A DNA stretch of 18,154 nt, taken from NCBI GenBank assembly GCA_003645745.1, contig QNCH01000005.1:1-18154 (forward strand), in the 5' to 3' direction. Numbering within the stretch: the stretch's first letter is position 1; every line of letters begins with the position of its first letter. Made by a program: the position numbers and the translations under genes. Below are positions 7,877-14,251 of this stretch, one piece after another. The DNA comes from Candidatus Omnitrophota bacterium (GTDB lineage: Bacteria > Omnitrophota > Gorgyraeia > B26-G9). The notes below the pieces were generated by a model, which saw only the letters and a program-made list of their open reading frames with translations, ran no database searches and had not been told where the DNA came from.

Positions 7877-8245
7877 TTATGCTGAGCGCTTTTGAATTAA
7901 ATTAAAAAGAATTTTTTTATCATCTTCTTTTTTCCACCACGAAAAACTAATTCCCAACATATAGTTATCCTGCTGTTTTTTAATCCATGCCACCCGGCCA
8001 AAAGCTTTAATCACCTTATCATGGCCATAACCTAAGTTAATATCCACGCCAACAGGCGCATGTAACGGCATCTCAGTAACGCCGATTACTGCTAAACCGC
8101 CTAAACTAATATTTTCGACCAGATTCAAAAATTTTTCATGATAAGTTGACCACGTACGCGGATCCAGCAACTTATAATTCACCTTAACATCAGGAATGCT
8201 TACTCTTTTAAACTTTCTTTTTTCTTCCTGCACACTATTATCCAT
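7877..8245 (-). CDS. PilZ-domain protein (probable cyclic di-GMP receptor)
   Basis: This 122-residue single-domain protein carries both PilZ cyclic di-GMP-binding motifs: an RxxxR box, RKFKR (10-14), and the NxSxxG motif NISLGG (45-50). A beta-rich remainder ends near WWKKEDD. PilZ proteins change partner contacts when they bind cyclic di-GMP. The ATG at 8245 is chosen because AGGAG lies 5 nt upstream. The alternative ATG at 8269 has no ribosome-binding site and would sit about 3 nt from the predicted transcription start. A consensus promoter precedes it, and the HD-GYP-like gene follows 25 nt later. Its place beside a type IV pilus cluster suggests control of pilus output, but the partner cannot be read from sequence. 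I give no symbol because this is not necessarily the orthologue of Pseudomonas PilZ. Confidence 0.9.
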   Translation of the reverse strand: MDNSVQEEKRKFKRVSIPDVKVNYKLLDPRTWSTYHEKFLNLVENISLGGLAVIGVTEMPLHAPVGVDINLGYGHDKVIKAFGRVAWIKKQQDNYMLGISFSWWKKEDDKKILFNLIQKRSA

Positions 8246-8250
8246 CCTGT

Positions 8251-8255
8251 CTCCT
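8251..8255 (-). promoter_or_regulatory. Shine-Dalgarno that sets the PilZ-domain gene start
   Basis: AGGAG on the minus strand lies 5 nt before the ATG at 8245. The in-frame ATG at 8269, eight codons earlier, has only AT-rich sequence before it. This decides the shorter 122-residue product. Confidence 0.7.
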
Positions 8256-8278
8256 ATCTTAAAATCCATTTTATATTA

Positions 8279-8306
8279 ATTATAGTTAAAGCTCAATTTT
8301 TGTCAA
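8279..8306 (-). promoter_or_regulatory. Consensus sigma-70 promoter for the PilZ and HD-GYP genes
   Basis: On the minus strand there is a perfect TTGACA (8306-8301), a 16-nt spacer and a perfect TATAAT (8284-8279). Transcription would start near 8272, giving a leader of about 27 nt to the ATG at 8245. The pair of signalling genes therefore appears to be expressed separately from pilMNOPQ. Confidence 0.8.
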
Positions 8307-8427
8307 GACAATAAAATAATATTTTGTATTTTTTATATTTCCACAAAATTTCATTATATATTAATTTTACCTAATTTTTAATAATTTTGCAAAAAAAGGG
8401 CTGCTGTAAAAACTTTTAAAAAATCAA

Positions 8428-8523
8428 TTATATTGAACTGCCTATACTGCCAATTTTTCTAATAAAAACAAGGCTCTTTGGAGTTTTGAGTGGATAAGCA
8501 ATATTTATTGAAATTTCTTTCAT
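8428..8523 (-). CDS. Weak candidate small ORF, 31 codons, no known function
   Basis: The frame begins with ATG at 8523, preceded by AGGTG with 7 nt spacing, and ends with TAA at 8428-8430. The product would start MKEISINIAYPLKTPK, is basic and has no recognisable domain or signal peptide. The only support is the ribosome-binding site and its position in a long gap between pilQ and the PilZ gene; a chance frame is more likely. Confidence 0.12.
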   Translation of the reverse strand: MKEISINIAYPLKTPKSLVFIRKIGSIGSSI

Positions 8524-8560
8524 CTTGTCACACCTGCTCAATTTTTCATGCCTTTTTGTC

Positions 8561-8585
8561 ATTCCCGCAATCTTTTAGCGGGAAT
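8561..8585. repeat. Isolated perfect hairpin (REP-like)
   Basis: ATTCCCGC (8561-8568) and GCGGGAAT (8578-8585) are perfect inverted repeats around a 9-nt loop. Neither strand has a following T-run, so it does not look like an intrinsic terminator. Its GC-rich arms in an AT-rich gap resemble the extragenic palindromes common in Gram-negative genomes. Confidence 0.45.
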
Positions 8586-8640
8586 ATAGCAGTCTACCAT
8601 CAACGATCTAAAGCAAAGTCCTGTTCTTTTTACTCGCTAA

Positions 8641-8796
8641 TATAGAAACGTAATAGGCTTGCAAAATTTAGGCGTTTCCCTGTGCCCTATGAACGATCTG
8701 ACCTAAGCCAAACCGCAGGCGCAGCTTGCTGCGTTGATGAAGAACGTTTCAAAATGCGGTGCAGGTGGACTTGCAAACCAATTACGTTTGAGTATA
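8641..8796 (+). repeat. Long inverted-repeat element, copy B (MITE/REP-like)
   Basis: The left end holds CGTAATAGGCTTGC followed by AAAATTTAGGCGTTTCCCTG, as in copy C. The middle has ACCTAAGCCAAACCGCAGGC, and a short hairpin CGCAG/CTGCG with a CTTG loop lies at 8720-8733. The right end has AACGTTTCAAAATGCGG, then CAAACCAATTACGTTTGAG and TATA. The left outer end is slightly decayed (TATAGAAACG in place of TATACTCAAACG). It lies in the pilQ-PilZ gap and codes for nothing. Confidence 0.8.
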
Positions 8797-8889
8797 TTAA
8801 CGGGAAATTATCTGTAAAAAATATTTGAGCAATCAACAAAAAAATAAGGTTTAAACTTAATATTTTTTCATGATCAAGATTTTACGGCT

Positions 8890-8916
8890 ATACTCAAACG
8901 CAATTGGTTTGAGTAT
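8890..8916. repeat. Solo palindrome made of the element end sequence, after pilQ
   Basis: ATACTCAAAC (8890-8899), a 7-nt centre GCAATTG and GTTTGAGTAT (8907-8916) form a perfect 10-bp inverted repeat. The sequence matches the outer end of the long elements, but continues with the mirrored outer arm instead of the element interior. It lies 24 nt after the pilQ stop codon and could form a 3'-end hairpin on the pilus transcript. Confidence 0.75.
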
Positions 8917-8940
8917 CCAAAATTATAAATAATTTTCTTC

Positions 8941-10851
8941 TCAATTTTCAAATGTCTTTCCATCAGGTGCAATAAGGTGTGCAGTGATAAAAATCAAAAG
9001 GTTCCTTTTCTTTTTAGTGTCTCTTTTATGACTAAACAGTTTTCCGATTAAAGGAAGGTTGCCTAAAACAGGCACACGGCTAACACTATGTTCAACAACT
9101 TCCCGCATTAAGCCTCCCATAACTACTGTGTCACTGTTACCTACAACAATGCTTGCAGTTGTACTGCGCGCGCTAAAAAAAGGCTGTAAATAAGGATGAT
9201 CTTCCGTACCATAATTATACATATCTTTTTCTATATCAAATTCGCTGACTTCCGGAACAAGAGTCAAATTTATTGTTTTATGATTCGCTCCCACATTAGG
9301 CGTTACTTTTAAAATTATGCCAATATCCCGAGTTTTAAATTCATCAGGCACAGTTGCGTAATACATTGTTTTATTGTCATTGCTACCGCTTTCATAAGTC
9401 TGAATTTGATATTTTGTCGGATAACGGTATTCTTTAACAATTTTAATTACTGCTTCCTGTCCGCTAATTGTGGTAATCTTAGGAGATGAAAGCACATTAC
9501 TGTCAGTATCCTGCTCTATAGCAGAAAGCACTGTTTTAAATTGTGAAAAATCTAATCGCCCAAAAGTAAAATCAAGAGGGTTTGCGAATGGGAAAGCATC
9601 TGTATACTTAGTATCTTGATTTTTATTAAAAGGAAATGTATGTGGCTCAGATGCCCCTTGCCCGCTAATCTCAGCGCTAAGCTCAAGCCCCAGGGCAAAC
9701 AAATCATCCGCGCCAACTTCCACAAACCTTGCTTCAATCATTACCTGCGGCGGAATAACATCTAATGCTTCAATACATTGTTCAATCAACGCTAAATTAC
9801 TTGGTGTGTTATGTACAATTAAAGTGCTTGTGCGCTGATCTAAAAAAATACTGCTCCCTTTAGGCCAAGTAACCATCTCTTCCAATACATCTTTAATTGT
9901 AGTAGTTATTTTGCCTGCCACGCCGCTTGGACCGCCAATTTTAACGCCTTCGTAATTTTCCCCACCTTCTGTACCAGCCTGCTTTTTTTTATTCTTTATA
10001 GCAGATTTAACCACCACCTTCCCATCAGGAGACAAGCCGTCAATTGTTACAGTATCAAAGGTAGTAAAGGTAGTAAAAGCAGCTAGCCCCTGCGATAAAT
10101 GATAAACTCTGGTAATCATTTGCTCAGCAGCGATATTTTCAGGCGAACTCACCCAAATAAAATCTTTCTCAAAACGGTAAGCAAGTCCTTTTGTCCTGAG
10201 TACAGATTCTAAGGCCTGCACTAATGTTACATCTTTTAAATGAATACTTAAAGTTCCTGCTGTTGAAACAGCTGCTTCGTCAAAAATAATATTAATTCCA
10301 CTCTGCTCAGACAGATATCCAAGAATCGTACTCGCCTGCGCCTCGCTAAAATCAATACTCACAATCTTTTTTTCCGCGTCCTGCCTGAGTTTATTTTGCG
10401 CGGGTTTACTAATTTTATATGTAGTTGTTTCTTTTGTCGGGTCTTTCGCCAATAAAGCATCATCCATTACTAATACTTTGTATTCACTATCAAGTTTAGT
10501 TTCAAAAGCAACTTGCTTCTGGGCATACTTGACCTTAGCTAAAGCAACCTTTTCAATTAAATCCCTGATTTTAAGATTACCAGGCTCTAATCTACGCGCT
10601 GCTTTAAACTTCTGGCTTGCTTGATCAAACTTAAGATCAGCCCAATAACTATACCCAGAATCAAGCAAACTATCGAGATCAACATTTATATCTTTATCAG
10701 CAGCAACATCATCAGCAATAGATAATGCCTCTATCTGTTCCCTTTTCTCATCAAACTCCCGATTCAAGGCACTAATATCATCCTTAGCAAACACATTCCC
10801 CTGATAAAAAAACATAGATAATAAAACCAAAACAAAAATAACACGCCTCAT
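8941..10851 (-). CDS. pilQ: Type IV pilus secretin PilQ (GspD family)
   Basis: The protein has 636 residues. An N-terminal signal peptide (MRRVIFVLVLLSMFFYQ, likely cut after FA near residue 22) sends it through the Sec pathway. Residues 60-105 look like a short TPR-type helical repeat. Residues 163-235 are a secretin N0/STN-type domain, and 245-365 contain a further secretin N domain with the usual TSTLIVHNTPSNLALI stretch (341-356). The secretin core runs from about 435 to 625 and includes SSPKITTISGQEA (455-467), VMGGLM (577-582) and the hallmark VPVLGNLPLIGKLF (593-606). It forms the outer-membrane ring through which the pilus passes. The ATG overlaps the stop of the preceding gene by 4 nt, so the two are translationally coupled. 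The protein is shorter than many PilQ proteins and I see no AMIN domains. Confidence 0.92.
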   Translation of the reverse strand: MRRVIFVLVLLSMFFYQGNVFAKDDISALNREFDEKREQIEALSIADDVAADKDINVDLDSLLDSGYSYWADLKFDQASQKFKAARRLEPGNLKIRDLIEKVALAKVKYAQKQVAFETKLDSEYKVLVMDDALLAKDPTKETTTYKISKPAQNKLRQDAEKKIVSIDFSEAQASTILGYLSEQSGINIIFDEAAVSTAGTLSIHLKDVTLVQALESVLRTKGLAYRFEKDFIWVSSPENIAAEQMITRVYHLSQGLAAFTTFTTFDTVTIDGLSPDGKVVVKSAIKNKKKQAGTEGGENYEGVKIGGPSGVAGKITTTIKDVLEEMVTWPKGSSIFLDQRTSTLIVHNTPSNLALIEQCIEALDVIPPQVMIEARFVEVGADDLFALGLELSAEISGQGASEPHTFPFNKNQDTKYTDAFPFANPLDFTFGRLDFSQFKTVLSAIEQDTDSNVLSSPKITTISGQEAVIKIVKEYRYPTKYQIQTYESGSNDNKTMYYATVPDEFKTRDIGIILKVTPNVGANHKTINLTLVPEVSEFDIEKDMYNYGTEDHPYLQPFFSARSTTASIVVGNSDTVVMGGLMREVVEHSVSRVPVLGNLPLIGKLFSHKRDTKKKRNLLIFITAHLIAPDGKTFEN

Positions 10852-11561
10852 TTACACACCATCCCTTCTTTTAATAATATATTTTTTCCATTCAAAGACA
10901 CCTTCATAGAGTTTTTGTCTATACTAAGTACCTCATACCCTGAAAATTTACTCCCTTTAGAAACAACAACTACCTGTCCCAATACATCATTCTTAATTTC
11001 AGCTTCAAATTCAGTGCTGTACTTTATTTTACGATAGTCTATACGTAAACTTTCGGAATTACTGTCTAAAAACTCAATATAATCTTTAGTTATACGCTTC
11101 AACTTATATCCATCAACTTTTTCCCCTTTAGCAAGTAAATAAGTTTTCCCAGAGATATTGACCTGTACAATAGCTTTGCCTTTCGCAAAAGCAACTCTTC
11201 CTAAGTATTTAAGATCAAGAATTTTCTGTCTGATTTGCACAACCTCAAAACCAAATTTTTTACCGCCAAAAGAATCTCCAGCACCTTGTTGTTCCAACCT
11301 TGTAAATATATCCCTGCCAAGATCAGACAATTTTATCTGTTCAGACTCTTTACGCATCTTACCAAAAAGCAATAAATACTTACTGCTATCAAGCTTAACT
11401 TCCTGCAACTCATCTTGCTGCTTAGTTAGATTACTCATCCTGCCTAACGCATTTTTTTTATATTCTCTAAGCGTATCTGAACAATACTCTGCTACAAAAA
11501 AAAGAGCACAGAACAAAACAAGTACAATAAGTTTTTCCCAATTCTGATAAATCAGCTTCAT
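10848..11561 (-). CDS. PilP/GspC-like inner-membrane pilus assembly protein
   Basis: This 237-residue protein has one hydrophobic segment near the N-terminus (residues 10-26), so its bulk is probably periplasmic. I see no lipobox, although PilP is normally a lipoprotein; a membrane anchor of this kind is typical of GspC. The C-terminal half has two similar beta-rich blocks: about 128-177 (ISGKTYLLAKGEKVDGYKLK) and about 187-235 (LGQVVVVSKGSKFSGYEVLS). Each has the pattern V/YLLxKGxKxxGYxL, which resembles the homology-region fold shared by PilP and GspC. The assignment rests on position between pilO and pilQ plus this fold guess; sequence identity to known PilP proteins is not obvious. The start overlaps the pilO stop by 4 nt and the stop overlaps the pilQ start by 4 nt. 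Its likely role is to link the inner-membrane alignment complex to PilQ. Confidence 0.65.
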   Translation of the reverse strand: MKLIYQNWEKLIVLVLFCALFFVAEYCSDTLREYKKNALGRMSNLTKQQDELQEVKLDSSKYLLLFGKMRKESEQIKLSDLGRDIFTRLEQQGAGDSFGGKKFGFEVVQIRQKILDLKYLGRVAFAKGKAIVQVNISGKTYLLAKGEKVDGYKLKRITKDYIEFLDSNSESLRIDYRKIKYSTEFEAEIKNDVLGQVVVVSKGSKFSGYEVLSIDKNSMKVSLNGKNILLKEGMVCK

Positions 11562-12319
11562 TTTTTAATCTCTATATGTTCAATTACCATATCCACTAAA
11601 ATGTTTCCGTTATCTTCCTTAGTTTTATTAACACACAATTCCTTGATAATATACAAACCTTTTGCATCTACTAAATAAACTAAAAATTCTTTTAAACTAT
11701 CAAAATTCGTACAAAACGACAATTCCATTACAATCTTTTTAAAATCCACGGTTTCCGCGGATTTTAAGGAATTAATCTGCTTGTTTCTTAACGGAAACTT
11801 AACTTTTGTTATTGCGGATAATTTAACATCTAATAACAAATCAAGTGTCCCGCGCATCATAAACAATTCTGTAAATAAAACGTCTATATTCTGTTTTTCA
11901 GGTACTTTCAACGCGTATTCGCTAAAACCCAAATCATCAGGCAGAAAAACTTCCGTGTCATTTGCTTTTAACCTTAATTTGCTCTCTATGTTGAACAATT
12001 GCGCTTTAAAAGATAATGTCCCTGTAGACAATAACTTTTCAGGTACAATAGGAATAAAAAGATTTTCAAATTTAACATTCTTATCCTCTATATTTTGCGC
12101 GATAGCCCTTTTATTCTTAAGCAACTGTTTAATGTTTTCAGAATAAAACCTAACATAACCATTTAATTCCTTTTCTAAGATAATATTGTGCCTCTCTGCT
12201 TGAATATTAACCAGCAAAACAGCTATTGCAATTAATCCAAGCGCCGCACTGCCAATAACAGATACCATGATAAAAGTAAAACTATACTTAAAATTATTAA
12301 CCAGTAAATTATATTTCAT
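11558..12319 (-). CDS. pilO: PilO-like alignment complex protein
   Basis: This 253-residue protein has a short cytoplasmic tail, one transmembrane segment (about 14-38), a helical/coiled-coil stretch (about 40-80) and a periplasmic remainder. Its end (VDMVIEHIEIKK) looks like the last strand of the ferredoxin-like fold found in PilO and PilN. PilO pairs with PilN in the inner-membrane ring that joins PilM and PilC to PilP and PilQ. The call depends strongly on gene order, because PilO sequences diverge widely. The ATG lies inside the last codons of pilMN (11-nt overlap), so translation is coupled. It could instead be a second PilN-like protein or the PVC-type equivalent (compare Akkermansia Amuc_1100). 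Confidence 0.7.
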   Translation of the reverse strand: MKYNLLVNNFKYSFTFIMVSVIGSAALGLIAIAVLLVNIQAERHNIILEKELNGYVRFYSENIKQLLKNKRAIAQNIEDKNVKFENLFIPIVPEKLLSTGTLSFKAQLFNIESKLRLKANDTEVFLPDDLGFSEYALKVPEKQNIDVLFTELFMMRGTLDLLLDVKLSAITKVKFPLRNKQINSLKSAETVDFKKIVMELSFCTNFDSLKEFLVYLVDAKGLYIIKELCVNKTKEDNGNILVDMVIEHIEIKK

Positions 12320-13928
12320 ATTTTAATTTTATTGGGTTTAAAGTTATCGTTAAACTAAAAGTGATCATCCCTTGCTCTGCTTTACCTAAAATATCTAAGT
12401 CAGCGGAATCAAAAATAGATTTTTCTTCTAAATTATCCTGCAATGTACCAATAGTTTCCAGCCCTGTTTCACAATTGCCTGTTAGCACAACTGTATTAAC
12501 ATTTAGATCTATACTCAAATTTTCCAGCCAGACAGAAGAAGGTATGGCCTCAATAATATCCTGCACAATCAAAGCAGTTTCATATTTCCTGATAAAAACC
12601 TTTGCCATTGTTTTAATTCTATTGTCACCATCTTTAGTTACAGACTCTAAATGCTTAATCTCTTCAATATCATGTTTATATTCAATAATTTTAGAGGTCA
12701 AGGCATTAAAATATTGCTTTGACAAATAATATTTATGAAAAACAAACATACTACAATTTATCACAATTAATAACAAACAGATAAATACAATTAAAATAAA
12801 AGGCCTTCTTTTTTGAAAATCTCTGATCCTCAGCTCTTCCTGAGGCAAAAGATTAATATTAACCGTAGAACGGCCAACGCCCCTGATACCTAACCCCAAA
12901 GGCACACCTAAAAATTCATTGTCCTCAACATTAACATCCTGGTGCATAGTGATAAAATTAAAATAATCTATCGTTTCTGCCTGAATTGAAAGAGTCTCCG
13001 TAAAAAATTTGCTAATATTCTCTGTTTTACTTACACCTCCGGCAAGTAATATTTTACGAATATTTAGATCACTTTTATGCTGTGAATTATAAAAATTCAA
13101 CGTTTTTACAATCTCATTAGTTAAATCTGTCAACACATTTGTAATTGTTTCTGCTATTTTTTGCATATTCGCAGACTTAGCAGTTTTAGTACCGTAGTAA
13201 AGCATTAATATTTTACCCTTATCTTTTTTAAGCTCTTCCGCCTTTTTTCTGCTAATATTTAATTTTTTAGCAATCGCTTCAGTAATATACTCTCCGCCAA
13301 TAGGCAAACTCCTGGTCCAAATACTTCCAGAATTAACAATAATCAAATCTGTTGTTTTTGCCCCAATATCTAAAATCAGCGTTTGTTCCAGATCCTTAAA
13401 AAAATACTGCAAACAATTGTACAAAGATAAACTACTTACATCAATAAAATCAATGCGCACCCCTACTTTTTTAGCAGCTTTTAATATAGAAAGGATAAAC
13501 TCCTTTTTCACTGCGGATAAAAGCACAATTAATTCTTGCTCATCCCTGCCGCAAATCTGAAAGTCCCAAACTACATCATTAATTGGGAAAGGAACTTGCT
13601 GCTGAGTTTCATAAAGCACAATTTGACGTAACTTCTTTATTGCCGTAACTGGAATCCTTAATAACCTGACAAACGCGGACTGACAAGAGACACTTACCCC
13701 AAATCCCACATTTTTAAGCTTTGGCTGTTTTCTTATAATCTTCTTCAAAAGTACTGACAATTTATCAGATTGTTCCCGGTCACCGTATTCAACAAAATTA
13801 TCATAGGGAACATAAACACTTCGCAGTAAATGCAGCCGTTTCCCTTTCGCCCTGCTCAGCACAACTGCTTTTATCGCGTTAGCACCAATATCAATACCAA
13901 CAAATAGATCTTTTTTTAAGTTAGACAT
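12309..13928 (-). CDS. pilM: Fused PilM-PilN type IV pilus assembly protein
   Basis: This 539-residue protein combines two usually separate proteins. Residues 1-350 are the actin-like ATPase PilM, with phosphate-binding loops GIDIGANAIK (11-20) and DIGAKTTDL (187-195) and the adenosine-site AGGVSK (296-301). A linker holds NINLLP (357-362), the motif found at the N-terminus of free-standing PilN that docks into PilM. One transmembrane segment follows (about 376-397). Residues 400-539 are a periplasmic coiled coil and ferredoxin-like domain of the PilN type (SVWLENLSID, 465-474). The layout recalls GspL of type II secretion. It would link cytoplasmic PilM and PilB/PilT to the periplasmic ring. 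A consensus promoter lies about 50 nt upstream, and AAAGGGTG lies 2 nt before the ATG. No stop or frameshift separates the two parts. Confidence 0.92.
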   Translation of the reverse strand: MSNLKKDLFVGIDIGANAIKAVVLSRAKGKRLHLLRSVYVPYDNFVEYGDREQSDKLSVLLKKIIRKQPKLKNVGFGVSVSCQSAFVRLLRIPVTAIKKLRQIVLYETQQQVPFPINDVVWDFQICGRDEQELIVLLSAVKKEFILSILKAAKKVGVRIDFIDVSSLSLYNCLQYFFKDLEQTLILDIGAKTTDLIIVNSGSIWTRSLPIGGEYITEAIAKKLNISRKKAEELKKDKGKILMLYYGTKTAKSANMQKIAETITNVLTDLTNEIVKTLNFYNSQHKSDLNIRKILLAGGVSKTENISKFFTETLSIQAETIDYFNFITMHQDVNVEDNEFLGVPLGLGIRGVGRSTVNINLLPQEELRIRDFQKRRPFILIVFICLLLIVINCSMFVFHKYYLSKQYFNALTSKIIEYKHDIEEIKHLESVTKDGDNRIKTMAKVFIRKYETALIVQDIIEAIPSSVWLENLSIDLNVNTVVLTGNCETGLETIGTLQDNLEEKSIFDSADLDILGKAEQGMITFSLTITLNPIKLKYEI

Positions 13929-13982
13929 AACACCCTTTAAAAAACTAAATTTCTAAAACAACTAATTCTATCGATTTATTTA

Positions 13983-14011
13983 ATTATAGCATAATATACT
14001 TCTTTTGTCAA
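13983..14011 (-). promoter_or_regulatory. Consensus promoter for pilMN-pilO-pilP-pilQ
   Basis: On the minus strand a perfect TTGACA (14011-14006), an optimal 17-nt spacer and a perfect TATAAT (13988-13983) are present. TGC before the -10 gives an extended -10. Transcription would begin near 13976, about 48 nt before the pilMN ATG. This is the strongest promoter match in the window, and it separates the alignment-complex operon from pilTBC. Confidence 0.85.
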
Positions 14012-14072
14012 TTATATTACTTTATATTATGCTTTTAAAATGTTAGCATAAATATTTCATAAATAAATCCCC

Positions 14073-14248
14073 AGACGTAATAGGTTTGCAAAATTTAGGC
14101 GTTTCCCTGTACCGTAGATTGGAACGTTCTGACCTAAGCCAAACCGCAGGCACAGCTTGCAGCGCCTGCGGTTTAGCGATAAAAAAACGTTTCAAAATGC
14201 GGCGTGAAGGGAACATCATAAAATTACGAACCTATTACGTTTGAATAT
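14073..14248 (+). repeat. Long inverted-repeat element, copy C (MITE/REP-like)
   Basis: The left end is ACGTAATAGGTTTGC followed by AAAATTTAGGCGTTTCCCTG. The right end reads ATAAAATTACGAACC then TATTACGTTTGAATAT. The centre carries a perfect 11-bp stem, AAACCGCAGGC/GCCTGCGGTTT, around a 12-nt loop (14141-14174). Subterminal GTTTCCCT and AAGGGAAC extend the inverted repeat to about 34 imperfect positions at each side. The right end lies 3 nt from the pilC stop codon. It is in the same orientation as copy B and is non-coding. Confidence 0.82.
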
Positions 14249-14251
14249 TTA

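Larger units (their letters stand above)
8307..8640. other. Intergenic stretch without a recognised gene
   Basis: This AT-rich stretch lies upstream of the PilZ promoter and downstream of pilQ. It contains one possible 31-codon reading frame (8428-8523, minus) and one perfect 8-bp hairpin (8561-8585), entered separately. I see no tRNA, no conserved protein and no clear intrinsic terminator. Confidence 0.5.

Noticed and set aside
8246..8269. ATG at 8269 for the PilZ-domain gene
   Set aside because: It has no ribosome-binding site and lies about 3 nt from the predicted transcription start, while the ATG at 8245 has AGGAG at good spacing.
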